A stretch of 64,000 nucleotides of DNA from Cynocephalus volans (taxonomy: Eukaryota; Chordata; Mammalia; Dermoptera; Cynocephalidae), in contig NC_084472.1 of assembly GCF_027409185.1 (NCBI RefSeq), positions 45,185,427 to 45,249,426 on the forward strand, given 5' to 3'. The notes under the pieces are model-generated. The model searched no databases, was not told the DNA's origin, and saw nothing but the letters and a program-made list of their open reading frames with translations. Positions 1 to 12,040 of the stretch are shown here, in pieces (the first letter of the stretch is position 1; each line of letters starts with the position of its first letter). A program made the position numbers and the translations under genes.

Positions 1-1035
1 TGAACAACATTTCTGTCCCTTCTGCCCCGAGGGCCAGCAATAGCTGAGCTGCCAGGCTATAAAATGATGCTTCCTTCAATCCCCACCCCCCACTTCCTTA
101 TATCAGGAATTTTACCAAAAAAAAAAAAAAAAGGAATGTTAAATCAGATAGTAATATTCGATCAGCCTTTCATGTGGTTCTGGAACATCTGCTTGAGAAA
201 CCACAGGCTGTGGGGTGAGTCACTGGAGTCGGGCCTCACATTGGCTGGGAGAATCTCCTGATCTCATGGAGGAAAACTGCCCTTGTTCCTATTGGAAGGG
301 GCAGACCCAAGGGCCATCAGCAACTGCTGGGCTGGTGATACTGGAGCACATTGCATATCCACAGTGGCCTCCTGGCTTCTCCTCAGCCCCTGGTCATGTG
401 CACGGCTTCTTGGAACTGTCTGTGAAGTGTGGAAGAGAGTCCCGACTAGGTTAGGAAATGAGAAAGACAGTCCACGGCATAGCCAACTGAATCTGTGCAC
501 GAGTGTCTGCCCCATAAGGAACACAGGCCACGAGTCTGCACCTGGCTTAAGTTATCTGACAAGTCAGTCCTGGGGATGGCAGTTCTGATGTGACTGAGAA
601 AGTACGAAGGCTTCTTAGTCCTGCAGAAAAAACACACTTTCCATAGTAGCAGCTTATTCCTGGTTTGAATCTTAAGACTTGGGCCTGGCAGGCGGGTCAG
701 CTCTCTGACATCCCAGGAGGTGGGATTTACTGATTCTCCCAGGGCAACTGTCTAGAGGTGAACTGGCCACAGTTACCACTGGCTTTCCTCTTCTGGGTCA
801 GTCTTTAGCAACTCTTTCCCCCCTCCATCTCTGCTGGCCACCTTCTCTGTTTACCATGGACATATCCTTTCTGTTTTCTGGAAACATATTTGAGAAAAAA
901 GGGTAAAGAAGTTATCTTTCATATCTCTGCATACAATGTATTTGGGGCTATACAGATGTTCAAAGGGCTTGGTGAAAAGGGGGTGAGGAGAGGCAGGCCA
1001 CACAATGTCCTCAATGTCAGAGCTGGAACAATAAC
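1..1035. other. Intergenic DNA, nothing recognised
   Basis: I see no exon, RNA gene or clear repeat here apart from a short A-run near 118-132. Open frames on both strands are short, overlap in several frames and show no protein family motif, so they are treated as chance. Confidence 0.6.
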
Positions 1036-1600
1036 AGCCAGCTTTTTAAAAAATATGTACCAGCCTTGGTGCTGAACTTACATGCCTTATTTCATTTAAC
1101 CCCTACCACAAACTACCTAAGGTACTATCCTGATTTTACAGGGGAAGGCAGGTTAAGTCTAAGATCACATGTGTTGTAAGTGACATTTAAACCAGTCCTA
1201 CCTGAGCCCAGAGCCCATGTTCAATCACAAACCCAGAAAGGACTTTAGAAAGTACCCAGCTTAGATCTCTCATTATTCAAGGAGGCTGAGGCTTCAGGTT
1301 CTAAGGGATTTGCTCAACGTCATATAATTAGTTAATAAAAAATCTGGGACGAGAAGCCGGATGTTCTGTCTCCTAGGCTAGGGTAACATGGTTGAAAGAG
1401 TTTGTGACTCTACCCTTATAGCTGGTTAATATCAATGAACTGCCAAGTTTCCATGTGTGGAATCAGCATGGAAAATACCTACCTCACAGTTTGTAGTGAG
1501 GGTTAAATGCAATAGTCTATGCAAAGCTCCCAGTGTCAGACCTGGCATTTGTTGGGGATGTAAAAAGGCTACAATTATTATTTACGCTGGCAATGGTGCC
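1036..1600 (+). mobile_element. Cluster of MIR-type SINE fragments
   Basis: Three stretches resemble the ancient MIR consensus in plus orientation: about 1055-1200 (genome-wide 'wide-spread SINE' wording around a TTTTACAGGGG core), 1225-1375 (decayed 'gaggctgaggc ... ttgctcaacgtcat' section) and 1445-1590 (ending in the CTCAATAAATG-like tail, here decayed, and an ATTATTATT tract). Boundaries are approximate. MIRs are old tRNA-derived SINEs shared by all mammals. Confidence 0.6.
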
Positions 1601-2894
1601 ATCCTTTCACTCACAAAGTTCCTCATTGTTAACTAAAATAATAAGTAAGTCTTGTTTCCTTGGCTGGATGGGGCGGAGCTGAGTACAGGGCAGTCCATTG
1701 TGGATCCTTTCTGATTGGCAGGTAGTGCTTCTTAATTGGCCCATTGTTTGGAGAAATAATCAAAACCCAAACTTGGGTTCTGAGAACTAGGCTGAGACCT
1801 GGGGCAGAGCCAGCCTGCTGTGAGGGGGAGGATGGCAGTAGAGTGACCAATGTCTCAGTTCCCTGGGACTAAGGGTTTCCTGGGACGTGCAGATTTCAGT
1901 CCTCAAACCAGAACAGTTCTGGAGATGGTCGGCCACATGATATGGCAGCAATTCTGGGCCAGTGCAGATATCCTCAGGGAGCTTTGGGCATTTGGGGAGA
2001 CCCTGACCTCTTGGCACTCACAGGAGTGCCAAGAGTAGAGGTGGCTGGGAATCTACACAGCCTACTTGGCAGAGACTTTCTCACTCTTTCCAAGAGGGAA
2101 GCAGAATCCGCCTCACCCTGTTGAGTGAGGCTTGAAACCAGGTGGCTTAACTATGAAACAATCGCAGCATCTGCTGGAGGAAGAAACAAAGGACTCTTTG
2201 CCCCTCACTAGGCCACCGGAGTGCCCCTGAGCCCCTCTGCTCTCTCCACTGGAGTCCCGGCCAGCCATCCCCAGGGTGAGGCAGTTGCAGGGAGACCCCA
2301 GCCTGCTAGGACTGGGGGTGCAGGCTCCTCATTGGCAGGGCCCCTCTGAGGGATTTGGAGGCATTTAGTATGTGTAATTTTGTATTATTTTTCATGAAGA
2401 AGGCCCCCAAATCGCATAAGCTTCAGGGTCCCTTAAAACCTGGATCCACCACTGGCTGAAGGCAGTGGCTGTTTGGGGCTGATGTTGGGTCTGGACAGAG
2501 CAAGGAATCCGCTTCCAGAAGAGAATTTAGGTCACCCGCAGCAGCAGTGCCTGGGGCACCCCTGGAGACTTATTCCTGGTGAAGGTGAAAAACTTTGGAG
2601 CAAGGAAGACATTCCTGGAGAAAGTAGCTTGTGATCCTTAAACTCCTGTGGGGCAGGGAAGTCAGGCCCCTTGTAGGTGCTTAGAGCAATGTGTTTTGAC
2701 GTCGAGGGGCCTAGGATCAAGGGGGTACAGAGAGCTGGGATAACAATGTCTTGAAAAGGGGAGGCTGATTGGCCTGCACTGGACTTCTGCTGGATGACAT
2801 ACTCTGTGAAGCTTTGTTCTCAGCACTAGATTCTGGGAACTGAGAGGGTAGCTGGCTCCCCCTAGAGCGCAAAGGCTGGAATGCTGCCCATTGT
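1601..2894. other. Intergenic DNA, nothing recognised
   Basis: No coding signature, RNA gene or confident repeat seen. Short overlapping frames on both strands lack family motifs. Confidence 0.55.
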
Positions 2895-2995
2895 GGGAAA
2901 GGCATTGAAGGCCCCTGAGCTGTGTAGCTCTGGGCAACACTTCCTCTTTGAGCCTCAGTTCATCCATCTGTAAAATGCCTAAATGACTCTTAAGA
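2895..2995 (+). mobile_element. MIR fragment
   Basis: The stretch with GCTCTGGGCAA, GAGCCTCAGTT and ATCTGTAAAATG matches the middle of the MIR consensus in plus orientation. The flanks have decayed. Confidence 0.65.
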
Positions 2996-3300
2996 ACAGT
3001 CTAGCTGAGATAGTGGGTGAGATAAAGCAAGGACACTGATACTACTTTCTCTTCAACCTCTTCAAGAACTGCCCCATTCCATTAAAATACTCCTACTACT
3101 ACTAATAAAGGAGCACGTGGCCCACAATCGTGGGATGAAGTCTTTGTCAGTCTGCGCAAGGCAGCAGCCCCAGACAGAAGAGAACAGTCTTGAGCTGCCG
3201 TCTCTCAGCCTCAATGAGCAGTTCGCAAAATGCAACGGGCAGGGGTTCAGGAGTCCACATCTCAGTCCTGGCTGTTACTGTCCTCTGTTCCCAAGTCTCC

Positions 3301-4707
3301 TTTTTTTTTAGATGTAACACTTGTTATTGGAAAAGGCTGGTATTAACATATTTATAATTTTATTCAACAGTTGAATAATTTGTGACACACCAAAGAATAA
3401 AATAATGCACCTATGACTTACAGAGTCCAGAATGATTGGGTCTGACGACGTCACCACCACAAACCCTACACCACCACTGACAGAGAATGGTAAAATCTAA
3501 AACAAAACAAAAAACAGAACCCGACAACTTCACAACGACTATGTGAGTGCCCATACATTCAGGAAGACCTGGAAATTTAAATGGAGTCAGAATGCAAAGT
3601 CTGTCCCTACTGTACTGGTCCTTCTGCCACTTCTAGTTTTCTCCCTGCCTCCTCGACATCCTTCTCAACACACATTTTATCATTCACAATTTTCTTTGGA
3701 TGTTATTATTTTCCAGGTATCCAAAGACAAAGACATACTGATCTTTTTCTTTCTTTTCCTTTTTCTTTCTTTCTTTTTTTTTTTTTCCTTTTTGGTTTGG
3801 TACTCAAAGTTTAAAACAGAAGTAAGGATCTAGGAACTGTACTAAGACCTCCTTGTGAAGACCATGTAAGACTTGTATTTTGGAGATGGCAAATGTTAAA
3901 TTTATGACTTGACAGTAACCTCTAGCTGCAAATGCAAGATTCCTCCCTTAACATCCGAATCACGAAGGGAGATGGATCGTGCCAAACATCCAAGGAATCG
4001 TGTAAGGTCCTCAGAGATGGATTTTGGCTTCAACAAGATTTCTATACAATTTACCACATTCTTGAACTTCTTTACAAGGGGGAAGAAAAGTAATCCAATC
4101 CTTTGATTGTTAAATTTAATGTAATAAATATGTGCGTATAGTACTGTCCAGTTCAGTTCACCTGGATTGTACAGTGATAAATAAACATTCTTCATTCACG
4201 TTGATTAAAAAAAACAAAAATCAATGGACCCATTTCCCTGTGTAAATATGGCCAAAAGTGAGCACAAATGTGTTTTGTGCTTTTACACACACAGAAGTGT
4301 ACCATAATCCACTGAGAAAAATCTCCCTTGGGTCTATTTCCTGGGTTGTGTTAAATTTTGTTTAAAAAAAAAAAAAAGATGGACTTGGCTGGGCCTCTGT
4401 CTGCTCTCTGCTTTCTAAATCAAAATGCTGAGCCACGTGGTTCTGCTGCAATTCCAGGGGCAAAGACTACGTGGGGTGGGTGGGTCTGGTCTTGATGGCA
4501 CAGGAGGATCTATTGTGGAAAAGCCACATTTCTGTGGCCCTCAGCATTAGAGAGAGAGCTCCCAAATGACAGTGTCCTGTGGGACTGTGTGGTCCTTAAA
4601 GAAAATGTGTCCTAAAATGGTCCTAACATGCAATTTCGTTTTGGCAGCAGCTCTGTGCATTTGAAAAGGAGCTACAGGTGCACACATGGGTGTAGTAGGC
4701 ATCCTGG
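3301..4707 (-). pseudogene. Probable 5'-truncated retrocopy of an unidentified mRNA (UTR-like)
   Basis: A T-run opens the block at 3301-3309 as if it were the poly(A) tail of a minus-strand insert. The 10-mer CCAAGTCTCC lies immediately before it (3291-3300) and again at 4708-4717, which looks like a target-site duplication. Read on the minus strand the insert is AT-rich, has AATAAA-like signals close to the tail, and has no long reading frame (longest about 97 codons), so it resembles 3' UTR sequence. A pyrimidine-rich tract (about 3738-3800) and a second A-run (4365-4378) lie inside. I do not recognise the parent gene. A 10-bp repeat could arise by chance over this distance, so confidence is moderate. 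Confidence 0.45.
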
Positions 4708-4717
4708 CCAAGTCTCC

Positions 4718-5069
4718 TTCTAACATGTCCGAGCCTATGTCCTTACCTGTTCAATGCTGGGGGCGGTGGCTGGGGGAGCATTCCTACTCTGATTCTTTTA
4801 GAGGATGTTGTAAAAATCAAATATGAAAGGGTTTTGAAAAGGATAAAGTTCCACTCATACTTAAAGGATTATTATTTACTTAACTCCTTGAAAGAATATC
4901 ATAGTGGGAACTTTCTTGGGCCCTGGAGGGCTGAGTTTTCTGGGGTAATTTCAACATTACCCTGTGGGCTTTTACACCTGGCCTAGCTGGCTGGTAAGCC
5001 CTGGTCCAGGAGACACGTTCAGCTGGATCTCACTCTTATGTAAACGAGCCAAATTCGGCCTCGGTGTAT
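4718..5069. other. Intergenic DNA, nothing recognised
   Basis: No gene or confident repeat seen between the retrocopy candidate and the LTR-like block. Confidence 0.5.
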
Positions 5070-5582
5070 TGACATAAAATGTTCCAATGTTGCTTACTTA
5101 CTCACAGCAGGCTAGGACTATTAGCCCAAAGCCTGCCAGTGCCAAATGCAAATTCTTACACGTCTGATTGCTTTAAATATGGTGCAAACAGACATATTTC
5201 TGGCCATTTAGAGCCTACCTATTTTGCATACTCCATGAAACTGCATCCAACATCTGCTAACCATGGATAAGACAAAGCCTGTAGCTGCAAAGGACCCCAC
5301 ACTGCTGCCACCCTTCGGAGTTCTCTGGCCCAGGGGCTCCCCACCTTGCTGCTGAGTGACATCATCTAGATATGTGAGCCCCTCTCTGATGTCCCCTTGT
5401 CTCTCCCAGGAGTTCCCCTGCCCTGTTTCCCTTCTGGGTGGTGGTCTTGCCTGCTGTCTCTGTAAGGTCTCTTGCTGGGAGGACCTCCCCTCTCATTCAA
5501 CATTGTCCAAATGCCACCCAATAAAGCTTGTTGTGTGTTACTGCCTTTCGTGATCCCATCTCTTCCTTGATCAATCCTGACA
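5070..5582 (+). mobile_element. Possible solo LTR of an old endogenous retrovirus
   Basis: The block starts TGACATAAAATG and ends CCTGACA, fitting TG...CA LTR ends. It has a polyadenylation signal (AATAAA at 5520-5525) followed by a short GT-rich R/U5-like section and a pyrimidine-rich end (CATCTCTTCC), as in ERV1-type LTRs. I cannot identify a clean target-site duplication and no internal retroviral sequence adjoins it. Family not assigned. Confidence 0.4.
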
Positions 5583-6025
5583 TTCTCAAATGTACCACAT
5601 TCCCTCAGCCTGCTCCTGAGTCAGATAACCTCAGACATTTTTCCAGTAGCTCATCATAGGCACTGTACAAACATCAGTGAAACCTCCTTGGTCTGGGTGT
5701 TCTCTAGCACGAGGCTTTGCTCCTCAGTGTCCAGGGCCTTTGGGATGGGCAGTAGCTCCTGGGAGACCAGAGGGACAGAAACCTAAACCCATGCCAAGTG
5801 TACCAGGCTTCAGGCTCATGGTGACACCTGTGGTCAGACACATGCAGCTGGAGGTGGGAAAGACCAGAGTGGCTACTACGGCTGTGCCTGGGGTAGGTAC
5901 CAGGGCAGACAGGTTGCTAGGGTGCTGTCACCATAAGGATGGAGCTTGGCAGGTAATTTATCTGAGAGATCACTGGAGAGGGAGCTGGAGCTGGAGGGTT
6001 GCATGGAGGTCAGCAGGTACAGCTC
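5583..6025. other. Intergenic DNA, nothing recognised
   Basis: A 120-codon open frame (5677-6039, plus) has no recognisable domain and no splice or conservation evidence, so it is not called. Confidence 0.5.
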
Positions 6026-6027
6026 CG

Positions 6028-6125
6028 TGTTATAGATGAGGCGACTGAAGTCTGGGAAGTCGTGGGAGGGACTTGCCCAGTTTACACACTAATCCCTGGC
6101 AGGGCTCCGGGGCCTGATCCATTAC
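6028..6125 (+). mobile_element. MIR fragment
   Basis: The sequence around GATGAGGCGACTGAAG and ACTTGCCCAGTTTACACAC follows the MIR consensus ('gatgaggaaactgaag ... cttgcccaaggtcacaca'). Confidence 0.6.
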
Positions 6126-7300
6126 TTTTCAACCACAATACCCTGCTTAAACTTGCAGGGATCCAATTTGCACCAAAGGGCTATTCCATGACTTGCCACC
6201 TGCAGACTGGCGGACGTCTTTATCTTACAACTGTGAAATCAGAGCACCTCATTCCCTGTCTGCAGTGACTGGCTCAGAGTGGGACGTGTTTCAGCACAGC
6301 TGGTGATAATTACACCACTTTTGGAGAATTTGCTGGGAGCAAGGTGCATGTTTTTTCCAGCTATCCGCAGATCTGGACAGTGCAGGCCTTGACCTGCCAG
6401 GGAGCCCTTGCCCCACACAGAGACTGAGGATGAAGACAGCCCAGAGAACAAAGGCAGGGGATGCAGAGACTGAATCCTGGTAATATCACGTGAACTCCCC
6501 GATCGAGCGTCACCTGAAGTTCTCCTGGGACTTTTTAGTCATGAGAGACCTGGAATATCCCTTCTTTACATAACAAATTTGAGTGTGATTTCCTCTCATT
6601 TGCAGCATGCACCATGGCACCAAATCCCCCGCTGTGGGTTTGCACCATCGGTCTTTGGCTGTTCTCCTGATTGTCATACTCGGGCTGACGCACCTCCTGC
6701 CAGTACCCTCCTCAGATGTTTCCAGAGTCCAGCCTAGTTTAACAAACACTTATGAACTTCTACTGTATTCCAAGCCTGCTGTGATGCTGTGGGAGAGAAA
6801 CAAAGATTATTAGGACACAGTTCTTGCTTTCAAGGAATTTACAGACTCAAAACATGTTATTCAGTGAACCACGGCAAGCAGTGGTACGTGTGCTGCTGCG
6901 AATCCCTGCAGGGCCCGGAGCAGAGCCAGGAGGAAGGAATTCTGTCTGCAGTGGGGAGGGGAAACCAGAACAGGATTCTGAATAACAAAGTGAGAGACAG
7001 GCTGGAGGCTAGATGACAATTCGTCCCAGCCTTAGTGACTGTGGTTCTTCAGCACCCCTCCCCCACAGGCCAGCTCTTTGCTCCACGTGAGGGCTCCTGT
7101 GCAGAAGCTTGATCCTTTCCCCAGGGGCTGAGCTAAGGGCCCTTTGGCCATATGGAACATTTTGGGCTTTTTAGCTTGAAGAAGAGAAGAGTGTTTTAAA
7201 ATATATATTTTGGGGGCTTTGATCTTGTGTTCACATGCTTGAGGATTCCTATTTGGAGAAGGAGAAAGCACTACACTTATTTTGTGTGATCTCAGGAAGC
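6126..7300. other. Intergenic DNA, nothing recognised
   Basis: Only short unsupported frames and an AT tract (about 7195-7210) are seen. Confidence 0.5.
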
Positions 7301-7625
7301 TGAGACAGGACCACATGCAGGTGGACTTCATTAGAGCCTGTAAAAGCACCTGGCCCAGCTTGCAGCATTCCCTCCTGCCACTCCTGCGTCACCCAGCCCT
7401 GCACCCCTGAGGCCTGGGCATGACTGAATTGTTTGTTGCCCCCAGAGCACACCAACCCTCTCCTTCACGTCTCTATGATGCTGCTCCCTCCTCCAGGAAG
7501 GCCTCCTTCCTGTCACCATCCTGGTGACTTACCATCCTCACACCTCTCCTAGAGTGCCACCTCTTCTGGAACATTCCACCCCATCCTGAAGACCTGCATA
7601 TTCCTCCTCTTATGTTTCTACAAAC
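7301..7625 (+). mobile_element. L2 LINE fragment
   Basis: C-rich text with GCCTGGGCATGAC, CTGCTCCCTCCTCCAGGAAGGCCTCC and TTCTGGAACATTCC-type phrases resembles the region upstream of the L2 3' end in plus orientation. The adjoining 3'-end segment lies at 7920-8115. Confidence 0.55.
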
Positions 7626-7919
7626 CTTCACACACACTCTGTGAAGGGAAGAGGAAAAGGAGGTGAGACTTAAAGACAGGAAAGTGTAAACTTGAGAAAA
7701 TAGGAGGCTCTGAGGGGCGAGCCCAGGGATGCTCAGTCAGACAGACCAGCTCTTTTCTCTGCCATCAGTCAACAACAGTCAGCTCTGTTGCCTATTGAGG
7801 GTTCTATTTAGAATGACATCATTTATGCCCCAAGATGCTGTCAATGTCCTGCCAAGAAGATCTAGCCCAAGAGGACAACCCCTGCTCAACCACCCAAACC
7901 ACACATAAGCTATCTGCTA
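7626..7919. other. Spacer between two L2 segments
   Basis: Purine-rich and then unassigned sequence, probably decayed L2 or a later insertion. No gene seen. Confidence 0.4.
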
Positions 7920-8115
7920 CCCCAGCATCATAGTTGTTATTAGATTGTGTTATTGGCAGCAGGCATGTCTCCCCTCTGGATTTGAAGTTCCATGGGACAG
8001 GGACTGTGTATTTTCATCTTTCTGTCCTCAATGCCTAAGCCCAGTATCTAGTTTACAGCTTACAGCAGGCATTCAATAAATGCATGTCTATTGAGTCAGA
8101 GAGTTAGTAAATGCA
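7920..8115 (+). mobile_element. L2 3' end
   Basis: The hallmark text is present: a GGGACAGGGACTGTGT core, then a segment resembling 'cagtgcctggcac', then CATTCAATAAATG and finally GAATGAATGA. This is the typical 3' terminus of L2 in plus orientation. Confidence 0.75.
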
Positions 8116-8174
8116 GGGATGAATGAATGACCCCTTCCTGTGGATAGAGATTGGTGATAAAACCAACAAACAAA

Positions 8175-8520
8175 AAGCTGGGCTGTGATCATTGTAACTA
8201 TGGGCAAGAGACCTGACCACTAGAAGCCTTATCTATCTCAACTGAAAAATGAGCATGGTGGACACCCAAGTTCAGGTTCTAAAGTGTTGATTCTAAGAGC
8301 ACTGAACTTTCTTACAATAAGTTTCCCCAAGAAAAATCTGCTACCCTTTGAACTGCTCTTTTAGTCTGGTGACTTCCTGTTGGAATCCTGCACAGGGTGA
8401 AGGACCAGGGCCCCTTGAACCCCGTCCTAATGCAAACTTTCTTTGTGTTAACTTGCCCAGGGTCCCACCACTAGTTAGGATGGAGCTGGACATTCCATCC
8501 AGATCTCTTTCTGCAAGACC
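8175..8520 (+). mobile_element. MIR fragments (two pieces)
   Basis: About 8185-8265 has 'gggcaagagacctgacc ... aactgaaaaatgag', and about 8445-8515 has 'aacttgcccagggtcccaccactagttagga'. Both follow MIR in plus orientation. The DNA between is not assigned. Confidence 0.55.
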
Positions 8521-9289
8521 ACGTTGCACCATCGCATTGATAACACCTGAAGGGCTGCAGGCATTTACAACAGGCCAAGTGTATTCTACATAAATTGGTG
8601 CAGTCACTAACCAAATGCAAAGACATAACTAGAGGGGATAAAGGGAAGTCAATCAATCTCACTGAAGATGTAAAACCAGGAAAGAGACTGGCACCAATTT
8701 TGTTTAGAAGAAGTGAGAGAGAAACTGAGAAACTGGATTGAAGGAAAGGAGAAATTGAAAAGAAGCTATTATTAGAAACTGGCTAGTTGAGCTCAGGGGC
8801 CAGGTTCCTGCTCAGTGGTTTGTAGCACTCCCAGTGACAGGGTGTGGCTCTTGCTGAGGATCCTTTCTTGTCTGTGGCATGAGAGGAAAGGATACTGGGC
8901 TTGTCATTTTCTGTGTCTTCGTGTTTCAAAGTCAAGAGAGCAGCGGCTATCCCTCTTAGGAAGCGAATTCCTAATTCCACCTTACCTTGTTGACAAACTG
9001 GCAAAAAAGGAAGGCTGCCCTGCAAAGAAAAGATTTTAGGATGCGGCAGTGGGTAGCTGAGGCATGAGTTTCAGCATCCGAGAAGCCTGCCCTTCTCCCC
9101 GTGGTTGAGACTAGAAGCTGTTCTTCAGAGTGGGGAGAACCAGAGAAGACTTTAGCGTCAGATGTACAGGCCAAAAATCAAGGAGTTTTAGTTTTCCTGT
9201 TCTGTTATCCCAAGAAATTTTGGCTGCAGCAGTATTTTTGAAGGTGTGTTTCTATGGTTGTATGTTAGAACACCAAGTGGAAAAGTTAA
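8521..9289. other. Intergenic DNA, nothing recognised
   Basis: No gene or confident repeat seen. Confidence 0.5.
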
Positions 9290-9745
9290 GCACATTTCTT
9301 TGAGAGTGCATGTGGCAGACACGGTTAATTGGCTACTCCCAAATGCTCTCCCAACCCCCTTCTCCCTTGCCATTTCTCATTTTCTAGGCTAGAATTTTAA
9401 ATATTCACTTCCACAGTCTTCCCTGAAGATAGGTGTGACCATTTGACCCCATTCTAACCCATGAGATAGAAACAGAAGCCTTAAGAGGGTAGAAGTTGGG
9501 GATTCCTGAAGAAGCTTATGCTTTCATGATAAACGAAATCAAATGGACCAACCTGGGATTTCCCTTCCTCCTCCTGCCTGCCATAAGTACAAATGTGATG
9601 ACTGGCACTGCAGCGGCTATCATGTGACTGTGAGGGAAGGTCAAGAAAATCTCAGTGACACCTGCCCTGGCGTAACTGACTCATTAAACCAAGGCCAGCA
9701 ACTTTCTCTCTCCAGGCTCCCTGTCTTTTATAAAAACTAAGATCT
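9290..9745. mobile_element. Ancient dispersed repeat, class unresolved
   Basis: The phrases around 9390-9470 (TTCACTTCCACAGTCTTCCCTGAAG, then 'gtgtgaccatttgacc') and 9590-9700 recall a mammal-wide repeat I have seen in other genomes. I cannot name its family without a search. Confidence 0.4.
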
Positions 9746-9929
9746 TGAAGGCACTATAGTTGAGTTTTCTACTTTTTGCTGTTGAATGTGATCATAACTG
9801 ACACCTAGGACTTCTCAGTGTATTTTGAATGTGTATTTTGAGTCTCCGAGAGAGAGAGAACATGCAGCAATTCTGAACTTGTGGGATTAGTGTTTCAGGT
9901 ACAGCCCTTGGGCAACTCTGGGCTAGGGG

Positions 9930-10502
9930 ATCACAAGCCTAGTATGATGGACCCTACAGTGGGCCCTAAGTTCATGCCCTGTGCAATCCTTTCCTTCTGA
10001 GTATAGGACCTGTCACTTTCTTCTAACCAGTAGAATATGGCAAAGGTTATGGGATGCCACTCCCATGATTATGTTACAGATTGACTGATAGATCCATTGT
10101 GCAGTATACACATACATATATGTAGCTCCACCTTGCTAGCATGTGCTAGAGAGATTCTCCTGCTGGACTTGAAGCATTAAGCTGCCGTGCTGTGAACTGC
10201 CACTGAAGAGTGCCACATGGCAAGGAACTATGGGTGGTCTGTAGGAGCTGAGGGCCTCAGCCATACAACTGCAAGGAACTAAATTCGGCCAACAACCACA
10301 TGAGCTTGGAAGAGGACCCTGGCCTCAGGTGAGAATGCAGCAGCCCTGGCTGACAACTTGATTGCAACCTTGTGAGACCCTGAGCAGGAGAGCTAAGCTG
10401 TTCCCAGATTTCTGATCTGCGGATACGATGAGATAATCCATGTCTATGTTGTTTTAAAGGCTGCATTTGTGGTAATCGTTACATAGCATTAGAAAACTAA
10501 CA
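9930..10502 (+). mobile_element. MLT1-type MaLR LTR
   Basis: The order of phrases matches MLT1 LTRs: 'ctaaccagtagaatatggcaaa', 'gggatg(t)cactcc', 'gagctg..ccaacaaccacatgagcttggaagaggaccct', 'gcagccctggctgacaac', 'cttgtgagaccctgagc', and a tail 'agaaaactaaca' at the end. The 5' portion is decayed, so the left boundary is approximate. No internal region is seen, so this is a solo LTR. Confidence 0.75.
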
Positions 10503-11690
10503 TACCTAGGGAAGTACTAGCTCCCAGTACAATGCTCCGACTTGTAGGTTGGTTCCGTTATATGAGGTCTGGGACTAAGGAAGGACCACCTACTTTTCTT
10601 CTAGAATGCTTTTCTTCAAAGATCCTCAAATCTAACAAGCTCTATTACATGCAACACCCTCAATAAATGAAATGGCTCCAAACACAGGCTGTTCTGCTGT
10701 GGGTTTCGTCACCTCTCATTGATCTTTGAGTCTTTAGAAATACCAAGTTGCCTCGTAGGGAGAGTTCATTCCATGTTCCACCTACTTGGAGAGAAATTGG
10801 CTGTCCTCACTGGGGGGCATGGACATTATTCTTGGAGACGATTTTGCCCTTCACACGAGAGAAGATGATTTCCAGGTAGTTTGGTTATTTATCATTCTTT
10901 CCTGTCGTCATTTGACATCCAAAATATATGCCTTCCTATGAAATTTCCAGAGGAGCAATAAATGGGGGAGAGCAGTGAACAGACTTTGTGGGGCCCTTGT
11001 GCACAGGGATACTCCAAAACTTTTTAAAAAAAAAAACAGAAAAGAGTTCATTTACCTGAAACTTTTAAAATTTTGTCTTTTGCTCCAGATATTGAAGTCT
11101 GCGGCCTTCAAGGAAGAATTTGTCTCAGACTTGTATTTAGCAAATGCCTATTTGCCACTTAATTGGTTATTCTTCTTATTAATTTTTTCCTGGAACCCAG
11201 GTTCATCTGAGGCACAGAGGCTGTCCGTTGTTCACCATTGCCAACAGCTGTGGCTCAGGTGAATTGTCAGAGCACAGAGGTGAGCCATGTGCTGCACAGA
11301 CTCCCGTCATGGGGTCCTCCTGCCCAGTCCACCTTTGCTTGCCTCCATCTGTTAACACACATCTGTCCTCTTTTCCATAAAGAGACAGATTGAAGATTTG
11401 TCTACATAGAAATTTAAAACTGTAGCATAGTTTAAAAATAAAAACAAAAATCAGAGTGGAAAGACCGGCCACAAACAGAAAATTTTGCACACACAAAAAG
11501 AAGTATTGATTAATATTCTTATCATAAAATGAGTACTTACTTTTCAGTAAGAATTAAACGGGTGCCTCCTTAGAAAAATTGAGAAGACAGGACTGAGTAA
11601 ACCATGAAAGAAGAAATATGATTGACTAATAACCATGAAAAGGTAATGATATTTCAACTTACATTAATCAGAAAGATGAAAAACTTCTTT
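10503..11690. other. Intergenic DNA, nothing recognised
   Basis: An A-run at about 11024-11036 and short chance frames are the only notable items. Confidence 0.5.
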
Positions 11691-12040
11691 AAATTTTAAA
11701 ATTTATTTCAATAGTTTTAGATTGGCAAAGATTAAGCAGAATGATAAAAACTAGTGTAGGCAAAGCCTAGAAAAGCTGGGTATTTTCACACCCTGTTGTT
11801 AGGATTGTAAATGGATATCACTAATTAGAAACCAGTGGTTCAGATTGTACCTGTGCTCAGTACCAGCATTTATGCAGATCCTTATTTCTTCATATTGAGA
11901 CATACCCACACATACTGCTGAGTGGAAAACAGCCTAGACAGCACGACTCTATTTATCTAAAACTGCATTCAGAGTACATGTAAAATTGCATACAGTGCAC
12001 AACGTACATACTGAGAGATGGTCGTTGTAGTTCTCTCTGG
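11691..12040 (+). mobile_element. Decayed LINE-like fragment
   Basis: AT-rich text including 'gattggcaaagatta', 'cctgttgttaggattgtaaatgg' and 'gcagatccttatttcttcatattgagac' suggests the 3' part of a very old L1 or HAL1 in plus orientation. The match is weak. Confidence 0.35.

Noticed and set aside
5677..6039. 120-codon plus-strand frame
   Set aside because: No domain; overlaps a MIR fragment at its end.
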